Assembly (NCBI GenBank): GCA_033344775.1
Contig: JAWPMT010000004.1
Span: forward strand, 1-64,000
DNA: 64,000 bases
Origin: Cytophagales bacterium
GTDB lineage: Bacteria; Bacteroidota; Bacteroidia; Cytophagales; Cyclobacteriaceae
Direction: 5' to 3'
This document shows, one piece after another, positions 53,935-61,215 of this stretch. The notes below the pieces were generated by a model. It was not told the DNA's origin, did not search any database, and saw nothing but the letters and a program-made list of their open reading frames with translations. A program made the translations under genes and the position numbers. How positions within the stretch are numbered: position 1 is the first letter of the stretch; every line of letters begins with the position of its first letter.

Positions 53935-55782
53935 ATGAACATATATACTAAGCTTACTGTCCTTTGTTTGTTCCTGGTAATAACCAGTTCAGTAGCCTTA
54001 ATATTTTTCTCTAACCGACAATTTTCTAAGCAATTTCAGGAAGAGATTACCAGTGGTCTTCAAGAAAGGACCACTATCGTAGCACAACAGGTAATCAATT
54101 TTCTGGAAGAACGCGCCAGTGAAATCTCCTTCGCCGCCAATCAAAATGAACTGAATACAGCCAAGCTCAATCAGCTGACTGAATTGCACAATGGTTACAT
54201 GGCTTTTTCACAAATGGACATCAACCAGATCAAAGTGGCTGAAAGTTCCAACGGCATTGGTGACATTCCAAATGGCGTATGGGAAATCCTACAAAGTGGA
54301 ACAGACCAGGCCATCTCCATTGAAAAAACTGGAACTGCTGTTGCCTTGTACATAGCCTCTTCTATTCCGAATTCCGGAGCAGTTGTCGCTAAAATGAGGA
54401 CCAGCGCCATGTTCAAAGATCTTGATAGTGATGCTGAAGCTTTGGCTTTTTACCTGATTGATCAAAAAGGTCTTATTCTATATACCAACGATGGCCCGGA
54501 GCGGGCATTGAATGAAAGCTTTGATAATTATAGCCAGATCAAAGATCGTGGCACCAGCGCAATCGAAATGATTGAAACCAATGATCAGTATTTAATGGTC
54601 AAAAAACTCAATGTAGCGAACACATCCAATTGGTCGCTCGTATTTGAGGTAGATAAATCTGTGGTACTCTCTCCTATTGGTAATATTCAATCTTCGTTGA
54701 TCATTGCCGTGGTGATCATTCTTGTCATTGTTGCCCTGCTGGCTCTGGTTGCGGCCAATATTTTTGTGAAACCGATTATTCAGCTCAGTAAGGTCGCCGA
54801 GGAGATCGGAAATGGCAATTTGAAGGCGAAGGTTGATATTCAGTCAAAAGATGAGTTAGGCAAACTGGGAGAGCAGCTCAACAGCATGTCTGAACGACTT
54901 GATAAAATATTGAACGAGGAAAAAGAACTCAGCAATCAGCTAGGCTCTCAGGCTTCAGAGCTGGAAGATCAAAAGAACCAACTCGAAATTGCTCATGCCC
55001 AAATCACTTCGAGCCTAGATTACGCCCAGAGGATCCAATCTTCGATGTTACCTACCAACTCGGAATTGCGAAGGAATGTCATGGATTCTTTTATCTTCTT
55101 CCGTCCTAAGGATGTGGTAAGTGGTGACTTCTTCTGGTTTGAGAAAGTACGTAGAGGCCGTAGTGAATTCCTGATCCTTGCAGCGGCAGATTGTACCGGA
55201 CATGGTGTCCCTGGAGCAATTATGTCCATGATGGGTGGAAACCAGCTAACGAACATCATCTACTATCAGAACTACATAGAGCCAGAAAAGATCCTTGCCC
55301 GACTCGACAAGGCCATCAAATTTGAGCTTTATCGTGATGAACAAGTGACTCAACGTCGTGATGGAATGGAAATCATGGTATGCGTCATTGACCTGGATTC
55401 TCTGGAAATGAAATTTGCAGGAGCGGGCATGCCATTACTCCGACTGCCAAAAGAAGGAGAAATGGAAGTACATAAGAGCCCAAGACTCATGATTGGCGGT
55501 GTAGAAGGAGATGACGAGAAAGAGGTTGAAGAACAGTTTAAACTGGAGACCATGCAGCTGGATGAAGGAGATAAGATCTTCTTAGCCTCTGACGGATTCC
55601 AGGATCAGTTTGGCGGACCGGATGACAAAAGATACATGGCTAGAAACATGAGAAGGTTCCTGGAGAAAAATCGGGACTTGAAAATGAAAGAAGTAGGCGG
55701 TAAGGTTGAGCAGGAATTTGATCGCTGGAAGGGAGAGCAAGATCAGACAGATGATGTGCTACTTATCGGTGTAGAGTTGTAA
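53935..55782 (+). CDS. Membrane HAMP and SpoIIE/PP2C phosphatase (SiaA-like)
   Basis: 615 residues. Helix 1 (LTVLCLFLVITSSVALIFF), an extracytoplasmic sensor domain (~28-248), helix 2 (IIAVVIILVIVALLALVAA, ~252-275), HAMP, a coiled coil, and a SpoIIE-type PP2C domain from ~370. The metal-site motifs are intact: PKDVVSGDFFWFE (~390), AADCTGHGVPGAIMS (~418), ASDGFQDQFGG and DDVLLIGVEL at the end. It should remove phosphate from Ser/Thr of a partner protein in response to an outside signal. The layout equals Pseudomonas SiaA, and SiaB- and SiaC-family genes lie 4 kb downstream, so SiaC is the likely substrate (inference). Confidence 0.93.
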   Translation: MNIYTKLTVLCLFLVITSSVALIFFSNRQFSKQFQEEITSGLQERTTIVAQQVINFLEERASEISFAANQNELNTAKLNQLTELHNGYMAFSQMDINQIKVAESSNGIGDIPNGVWEILQSGTDQAISIEKTGTAVALYIASSIPNSGAVVAKMRTSAMFKDLDSDAEALAFYLIDQKGLILYTNDGPERALNESFDNYSQIKDRGTSAIEMIETNDQYLMVKKLNVANTSNWSLVFEVDKSVVLSPIGNIQSSLIIAVVIILVIVALLALVAANIFVKPIIQLSKVAEEIGNGNLKAKVDIQSKDELGKLGEQLNSMSERLDKILNEEKELSNQLGSQASELEDQKNQLEIAHAQITSSLDYAQRIQSSMLPTNSELRRNVMDSFIFFRPKDVVSGDFFWFEKVRRGRSEFLILAAADCTGHGVPGAIMSMMGGNQLTNIIYYQNYIEPEKILARLDKAIKFELYRDEQVTQRRDGMEIMVCVIDLDSLEMKFAGAGMPLLRLPKEGEMEVHKSPRLMIGGVEGDDEKEVEEQFKLETMQLDEGDKIFLASDGFQDQFGGPDDKRYMARNMRRFLEKNRDLKMKEVGGKVEQEFDRWKGEQDQTDDVLLIGVEL

Positions 55783-55793
55783 AACAAAAAAAA

Positions 55794-55816
55794 GCCTGAT
55801 CTCAAAGAGATCAGGC
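55794..55816 (-). terminator. Terminator closing the histidine-kinase operon
   Basis: On the minus strand GCCTGATCTC-TTT-GAGATCAGGC is followed by eight T. The perfect 10-bp stem includes the TGA stop of the 75-residue gene (55811-55813). It also separates this operon from the convergent phosphatase gene. Confidence 0.92.
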
Positions 55817-56038
55817 AATCATATCTTCTTTTACTTGTAATTCGTATAATTCATCCATCCATTTATTTAGGATGGAAAGCGCCTCATCTGAAAGCTCAAG
55901 ATCATCCGAGGGTTCTTGTAATCCAGAAACATCTACACCGATATCACGAAGCTCAGGAATTGATTTTAGCACAATTCTTGGCCATGATTGCGGGGTGATG
56001 TTTTCCATACACCAATTTTTATAATTGATTGCCTTCAT
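55811..56038 (-). CDS. Small acidic protein of unknown function, last gene of the kinase operon
   Basis: 75 residues: NYKNWCMENITPQSWPRIVL, SIPELRDIGVDVSGLQEPSD, ELSDEALSILNKWMDELYEL. Soluble and mostly helical in its second half. A start at Met11 (56008) is also possible. It begins 8 bp after the receiver/SpoIIE-like gene and its stop is inside the terminator, so it is co-transcribed with the kinase and receiver genes. Not recognised; it may be a small partner of that pathway. Confidence 0.7.
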   Translation of the reverse strand: MKAINYKNWCMENITPQSWPRIVLKSIPELRDIGVDVSGLQEPSDDLELSDEALSILNKWMDELYELQVKEDMIA

Positions 56039-56046
56039 ACTAAAAT

Positions 56047-57303
56047 CTATATCTCATTGATTTTGAAACCGATGACCGTGATGTCATCATTCAAACCGGA
56101 ATTACCGATCCAGTCCGAAATGGTTTCATCCATAAACTTACCCTGCTCATCCATCGGCATATTACGCACACTTTTTAGCAACTCCTCAAACTTTTCGTAA
56201 GAGAACGTAATATCGTCTGAATTGCGTTGATTGAAATAACCGTTTGTGTACATGTAAAATGTACTATCAGGCTTCAATTCAATCTTATCATCGGTCAGTG
56301 ACCCTACCTTGTCCACATCCTCTCCCTCAAGAATAATCATTTCATTACCTCCGTTGAAGAGGATCATGTCCTGATTCAAGCCACTGAATTGTAGGGTTTG
56401 CTTGTAATTATCAATCACTAGAATAGAAGCTTTCATCTCGCACAGCAACTCATTCGAGCCTGCTGCATCTACTTCTTCCTTCAGGTACCTGATAATATCT
56501 CCCGAATGGAAGATCTTACGGTCATGCACGAGTTCATTCAAAATAGAATCAGCAATCAAGGTCTTTAGCGAACCTATGATCCCCTTTCCATCGAACTCGA
56601 TGATGCCTACAATGGTATAGTCTTCCTTTCTGAAGTTGAAACTTGTAGCCCACAAAAACTCTTCACTAAACAAGTATTTCGTTTTGTAGATCACAAAATG
56701 ATCTTCAAATAATCGTTTCAGACTTCTGCCAGTAGGCAACATGGATTTTTGCAACTCACCCGCATATCGAATACTACTGATCAATCGTTCGTTGATCTTA
56801 TTCAATTCGCTGGTACGCTCTGCAACCTTCCGTTCTAATTCGTCATTGGAAACCTCGAGCGCTTTGATGTGCTCCTCGGTTTGCATCACCTCGTTATAGG
56901 ACTCTATTGCCCGATCAAGGACGGCCTTCATTTCCTCGAAGTTCCAGGGCTTGGTGATGTATTTATAGATACCACAACGGTTAATCCCGTCTTTGATGGC
57001 CTCTATATCTGTAAATCCTGTGAGAATGATCTTGATGACGTCCGGGTAATCTGGAAGAATCTTTTCCAAAAACTCCGTTCCCGTCATTTCAGGCATTCGC
57101 TGATCAGTGATGATGATCCTGATGTCATTTTCCTTTAGGACATCAATCGCGTCGATAGGATTAACTGATGTATGGACTTTGAAGAACCTACGGAAATTGG
57201 ATTTGAATACCCTTAGGTTCGTCTCTTCATCATCCACATACAGGATTTGATGCTTCTCTACTTTTTTCTCTTTTTCAGGTTCAGCTACGCTAACGGCTTC
57301 CAT
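56047..57303 (-). CDS. Response regulator with degenerate SpoIIE phosphatase domain
   Basis: 418 residues. The receiver (~18-135) is intact: acidic pair Asp24/Asp25 in LYVDDEE, phospho-acceptor Asp67 in IIITDQRMPE, Thr95 and Lys118 in YKYITKPW. A coiled coil follows (LEVSNDELERKVAERTSELN), then a SpoIIE-like domain from ~180 (YAGELQKSMLPTGRSLKRLF). In it the metal-binding motifs are changed: SGDF is SEEF, DCTGHG is EFDGKG and DGF is NGY; only the final NDDITVIGF is kept. It is probably inactive or altered as a phosphatase. Encoded 46 bp after the kinase gene, so it is the likely phosphate acceptor. Confidence 0.9.
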   Translation of the reverse strand: MEAVSVAEPEKEKKVEKHQILYVDDEETNLRVFKSNFRRFFKVHTSVNPIDAIDVLKENDIRIIITDQRMPEMTGTEFLEKILPDYPDVIKIILTGFTDIEAIKDGINRCGIYKYITKPWNFEEMKAVLDRAIESYNEVMQTEEHIKALEVSNDELERKVAERTSELNKINERLISSIRYAGELQKSMLPTGRSLKRLFEDHFVIYKTKYLFSEEFLWATSFNFRKEDYTIVGIIEFDGKGIIGSLKTLIADSILNELVHDRKIFHSGDIIRYLKEEVDAAGSNELLCEMKASILVIDNYKQTLQFSGLNQDMILFNGGNEMIILEGEDVDKVGSLTDDKIELKPDSTFYMYTNGYFNQRNSDDITFSYEKFEELLKSVRNMPMDEQGKFMDETISDWIGNSGLNDDITVIGFKINEI

Positions 57304-57349
57304 TCAGTATCTCTTAATACAGTAACTTCAAAATTACTACAATAACCTT

Positions 57350-59254
57350 TTAGGACTTTCCAGATGAAGCAACCACTTCGCCGGTGCTTACTGCATCAGC
57401 CTGGAATTTCTTGGGTAGATAAATAGCGAACTCAGTTCCTTTACCTTCTTCACTATTCAACTCAATTCTACCTTTGTGCTTCTCAATGATTCCATAGGTA
57501 ATGGACATTCCAAGTCCTGTCCCTACGCCTACTGCCTTTGTGGTGAAGAATGGCTCCCAGATCCTGTTTTTGATTTTTTCAGGAATACCAACACCATTAT
57601 CAGTTAGTCTTACAATAATGCTATCTTCAGTCTCTTCGGTGTAAAGCTTGATCTCTCCATCTTTTCGATCTTCAGGTATCGCCTGGATACCATTATTCAG
57701 AATGTTCATGAATACCTGGTTCAACTGACCTGGGTAGCAATCGATCTGAGACATATTCTCTTCATAATATTTAGAGACCTTCACACGGTTCTTCGTCTTG
57801 TTTCTAAGTAGTACAAGCGTGGCGTCAAGGTTTTCATTGATATTGGCCTTTTTAACCTCCTCTTCATCGAGACGAGAGAATACCCTAAGACCTTTTACAA
57901 TTTCAATGGTTCTGGTCACACCATAGTTTACGTCCTTCATCAGATCATCCAGCTCCTCCATGAGTTCATCATACTCATGATCTTCCTTCAACTCCTTGAT
58001 GGATTCCACAACCTCTGAAGGATCGTCACCATCATCCAGCCGGGCATATTCTTCTACAATCTCTTTCAATGCATCAATCGACATCTTCAACGAGCTCATA
58101 CCACTGGAAATAAAGTTGACCGGGTTGTTGATCTCGTGTGCAATACCGGCAGTCAACTGTCCTAGTGATGCCATTTTTTCGGAGTGTACCAACTGCGACT
58201 GGGCACCCTTCAGGTTTTCCAGTGCATTGTTCAGTTCCGTCTTTGCATTTTTCTCCTCTTCCAGCAACTGCTTCATCTTCTTCTCTGCAAGGAAAAGTTT
58301 TTCGTTATCCTCCAGCTGCTTATCAGCCAACTCTCTGATTTCTGTCTCAGAATTCTGAAGCTTGGCGTAGGCATTGTTCAATGCTTCCTGTGCCTGGATC
58401 AATTGTTCGTTAATGGCAATCTGCTCTTCCGTACTTTTCAGTAGTTTAGACTCAGATTCCTGGAGCTTGGAGTTTTTCGATTCCAATTCCTTTCGCGAAA
58501 CGATTAACTGTTTGTTAATATGTTTCTGCTTGGCATAAGAAACCCTCAACTTCTTTTCAGATCCTTTCAGCTCGACATAGGCCTTGTTCGCAGAGAGGAA
58601 ATTTTGACCGGCCAGTTTAACCAGTGGTCGTACAATGAACAGACCTTGCAATAAGATGATACCAAAAAAGCCTACGAGAACGACCTTTTCAATGAGGTCA
58701 AAACCAGATTTACGGATCTTGGAATTATCATTCAACCAATCAGTAATGTTCTCAACAGCAATTTGATATTTTCTGCTGGTAACAAGGATGGCCTCAATTG
58801 AACTCCTTAAAGAGATATAATTCACATCCCGTTCATTCGTAGAATACTCAATCCCCAGCAAGTTGGTGGCGTTGGTATTCATCTCGTTGTAAAAGAACCT
58901 TAGGTTTTCCTGCAACTGTTCGTACTCATCTGTAGTTGAAGGTTTTTCAAGCCCCAACTCCGCATCTCCTTCGGCCAGCGCCTGATGAACCTGCCTCCAA
59001 TCCGGAACGATCCTTCCCAGTTCTGCTTGAAAAATCTTAAAATTTCGTTCGTTATTTGAATATCCCATACCAACTGCAGCTTTCGCAATGCGTTGACCAT
59101 GCATCTCTTGTCTTGCCGAATATGTGATATAATCAGAATCGTTATTGAACGTTTTGATCACATCTGCCTGGACAAAGAATATATAATAAGCCACAGCGCC
59201 AATTGTCACAGCTGCGGTTATCATGTACAGGATGGCGTATAAATCTTTCTTCAT
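57350..59254 (-). CDS. Sensor histidine kinase with periplasmic helical sensor
   Basis: 634 residues. Helix 1 (ILYMITAAVTIGAVAYYIFF), a helical extracytoplasmic domain of the PilJ/4-helix type (~30-195), helix 2 (VVLVGFFGIILLQGLFIV), and a very long coiled coil (~220-365: KLQESESKLLKSTEEQIAIN). Then the dimerisation domain with SLGQLTAGIAHEINNPVNF (phospho-His ~374) and a full ATPase domain: N box NQVFMNILNNGIQAIP, DNGVGIPE, FFTTKAVGVGTGLGMS. First gene of the operon with the receiver/SpoIIE-like and 75-residue genes, and divergent from the SiaB-family gene. Confidence 0.95.
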   Translation of the reverse strand: MKKDLYAILYMITAAVTIGAVAYYIFFVQADVIKTFNNDSDYITYSARQEMHGQRIAKAAVGMGYSNNERNFKIFQAELGRIVPDWRQVHQALAEGDAELGLEKPSTTDEYEQLQENLRFFYNEMNTNATNLLGIEYSTNERDVNYISLRSSIEAILVTSRKYQIAVENITDWLNDNSKIRKSGFDLIEKVVLVGFFGIILLQGLFIVRPLVKLAGQNFLSANKAYVELKGSEKKLRVSYAKQKHINKQLIVSRKELESKNSKLQESESKLLKSTEEQIAINEQLIQAQEALNNAYAKLQNSETEIRELADKQLEDNEKLFLAEKKMKQLLEEEKNAKTELNNALENLKGAQSQLVHSEKMASLGQLTAGIAHEINNPVNFISSGMSSLKMSIDALKEIVEEYARLDDGDDPSEVVESIKELKEDHEYDELMEELDDLMKDVNYGVTRTIEIVKGLRVFSRLDEEEVKKANINENLDATLVLLRNKTKNRVKVSKYYEENMSQIDCYPGQLNQVFMNILNNGIQAIPEDRKDGEIKLYTEETEDSIIVRLTDNGVGIPEKIKNRIWEPFFTTKAVGVGTGLGMSITYGIIEKHKGRIELNSEEGKGTEFAIYLPKKFQADAVSTGEVVASSGKS

Positions 59255-59645
59255 AATCGCTCTTGAGTATTTGGTACTCCTAATTGTAAGGTGCTTTAAA
59301 ATTATAAAGAATACAACTACCTACTTCTTAATCGCTAGTGAAACCTTCTTTTTAGGAGTTGAACGGGAATTATCCCCCCTTAGCATTATAGGAACAAATT
59401 CACGCGTGATTTTCACGATTTTTAGTCAAATTTGCATCAGTGTTTGAGAAAGGAAAGCAGAGAACCGACTAACTGCCTTGTGACCAACAAAATGATAAAT
59501 TAAAGAGAATCAACTACTTAGGACCTCTTTGAAATAATCACTTTAACTGGAGACGCGCAAGATATTTAGAGATAATAATTTAATCTATTGGATTTGTATC
59601 CAAATAGTTTTTACTTTCCGATTCTGAAATACCCTAATTAGGCAA
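59255..59645. other. 391-bp divergent control region between kinase operon and siaB-like operon
   Basis: No gene seen. Signals: a dyad CTATTGGAT-TTGT-ATCCAAATAG (59585-59607, one bulge) overlapping TAGTTTTT at 59605-59612 (one base off the -7 box), and a palindrome CCTAATTAGG at 59633-59642, 3 bp before the SiaB-family ATG. Near the kinase start, GAGTA-TTTGG-TACTC (about 59270) is a short dyad. Confidence 0.5.
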
Positions 59646-60209
59646 ATGGATTATTTAAGGAGTTATAAAAATATCTATGATCAGAACATCATTCTGATGT
59701 ACAAGGGTGAATTGACTTTCGATCTGGTGACGGCAATGATCGCTACGCTGGAGGAACGACTAGACGAATTGGAAGAGAATCGTAAAGTCAGGAAGAAATT
59801 TTACAACGTAGCAACTGAATGTATTCAAAATCTTTATTACCATTTGGATGAGGTTCACGCCGATGAATTCAATGTGAGCACTTATGATTCCAGATCTGCC
59901 TTGGTCCTCATTGCTGCAAGGAAAAGATTTTATAGCTTACAGACTGGAAACTACGTCCCTCAGCCTAAAGTAGACGATATTCAGAAACGGCTGGATGATA
60001 TTAATTCCGTGGCACCAGAAGAATTAAGAGCTTTGTATAAGAAAGTATTGAACGAACAAGAGTTTTCCGATAAAGGTACTGGAGGGCTCGGGTTTATTGA
60101 TATAGCCAGGAAAACTGGTGGGCAAAAATTAGGTTATAAGTTTCAACCCGTAACTGAGGACATCTCGTATTTTACGTTCCAGGTGAGATTACCTAGGATA
60201 TTCGAGTAG
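59646..60209 (+). CDS. SiaB family protein kinase (DUF6272)
   Basis: 187 residues of the GHKL-like SiaB family. Opening RSYKNIYDQNIILMYKGELT, the N-box-like helix FYNVATECIQNLYYHLDEVH with the ATP/Mg-binding Glu and Asn, and the G-box GTGGLGFIDIARKTGGQKLG. SiaB of Pseudomonas phosphorylates SiaC on a Thr. The SiaC-family gene follows 24 bp later, so the pair forms a kinase and its substrate. A palindrome directly abuts the start codon. Confidence 0.93.
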   Translation: MDYLRSYKNIYDQNIILMYKGELTFDLVTAMIATLEERLDELEENRKVRKKFYNVATECIQNLYYHLDEVHADEFNVSTYDSRSALVLIAARKRFYSLQTGNYVPQPKVDDIQKRLDDINSVAPEELRALYKKVLNEQEFSDKGTGGLGFIDIARKTGGQKLGYKFQPVTEDISYFTFQVRLPRIFE

Positions 60210-60233
60210 TTTGTAACATTTTTGGGTAGCAGA

Positions 60234-60617
60234 ATGGATAAAATTTTCATAGAACCAACGAGAGTTACTCCCCTCATTAATTTCGATCCCGATCATGGGC
60301 TTCTGGAAATCAAGGGACGTTCGAGTCCGGAGAATTCCGTGCAGTTTTATCAGGGCCTGATCGATGCGTTAGATAATTTCGCGAAGGAAGACGAAATTTC
60401 AGGGCTAACTGCGAATATTGCTTTCGAATACTTTAATACCAGTTCTTCGAAATGTCTTTTTGATGTTTTCAAAAAGATGACAAAAATCGAAGATGCTGGC
60501 GGCGAACTGACCATCAACTGGTTTTATGAGGAAGATGATGAGGACATGATGGAAGCCGGAGAAGACTATAGTGACCTGTTAGATCTTGAATTTAATTTCC
60601 TGGAAATTGAAGATTAA
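60234..60617 (+). CDS. SiaC family regulatory phosphoprotein (DUF1987)
   Basis: 127 residues from ATG 60234. Family pattern: FIEPTRVTPLINFDPDHGLL, EIKGRSSPENSVQFYQGLID and IAFEYFNTSSSKCLFDVFKK. Thr69 in YFNTSSS lines up with the Thr phosphorylated in Pseudomonas SiaC (by eye). There, unphosphorylated SiaC activates the diguanylate cyclase SiaD; no GGDEF gene is present here, so the target must differ or be elsewhere. Encoded right after the kinase. Confidence 0.93.
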   Translation: MDKIFIEPTRVTPLINFDPDHGLLEIKGRSSPENSVQFYQGLIDALDNFAKEDEISGLTANIAFEYFNTSSSKCLFDVFKKMTKIEDAGGELTINWFYEEDDEDMMEAGEDYSDLLDLEFNFLEIED

Positions 60618-60626
60618 ATCAGGCTT

Positions 60627-60658
60627 TTTAACATCTTAGAAATAGAAGGTTAAATTTG
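60627..60658 (+). promoter_or_regulatory. Promoter directly in front of the coiled-coil membrane protein
   Basis: TTTA at 60627-60630, 20-bp spacer, TAAATTTG at 60651-60658. The start codon at 60663 lies only 5 bp downstream, so a transcript from here would be leaderless or nearly so. Read-through from the siaBC-like genes is also likely. Confidence 0.5.
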
Positions 60659-60662
60659 CCGG

Positions 60663-61187
60663 ATGGATAAACCGCGAGAGCTGTATCATGATGAGATAAC
60701 TCATCTCAAGCAATTTCGCCAGAAAATAGACACCAAAGCTATTTTCAAGGAGGATCTCGACGAGTTTTCTGACCACTACGAAGACCTGATCGCTCAGGCA
60801 AAAGTAATCACCCGAGTTAGCGACCGACTGCAAAAGAAGCTGGATAAGGCCAATATCCAGATCCAGGACCAGAATGTCGAAATCAAAGACAAGAACCTTG
60901 AACTGAGCAATACCATTGACCAATTGGCACAAGCCAAGGTTGGCAAACGTGCTTCTACGATCATGCTTACTGTGGGTTTGCTATTATTTATTCTGGAACA
61001 GATCTTTCTTGAACCCATCATTGAAGCCAATATTCCAGCTAGTTACAGTTTCGTAGGTTATATCATCCTAATCATCCTGTTCTTCATCGTCAAGTATTTT
61101 GAGGGTGCATTGGAAGGCTACTTCATGAAGCAGCAGAAGAAAAAAATTATTGAACAAAAAGGAGCTTTAGAAGAAGCAGCAGTGTAA
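60663..61187 (+). CDS. Coiled-coil protein with two C-terminal membrane helices
   Basis: 174 residues. Residues 1-~95 are helical and turn into a coiled coil (SDRLQKKLDKANIQIQDQNV, EIKDKNLELSNTIDQLAQAK). Then two membrane helices (STIMLTVGLLLFILEQIFL and SFVGYIILIILFFIVKYF) and a short charged tail. Not a known family to me. It follows the SiaC-family gene by 45 bp, so it is a candidate membrane partner or output of that switch. Confidence 0.82.
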   Translation: MDKPRELYHDEITHLKQFRQKIDTKAIFKEDLDEFSDHYEDLIAQAKVITRVSDRLQKKLDKANIQIQDQNVEIKDKNLELSNTIDQLAQAKVGKRASTIMLTVGLLLFILEQIFLEPIIEANIPASYSFVGYIILIILFFIVKYFEGALEGYFMKQQKKKIIEQKGALEEAAV

Positions 61188-61215
61188 ATTCCCGAGTACG
61201 TTTTTAAAAGTGCTT

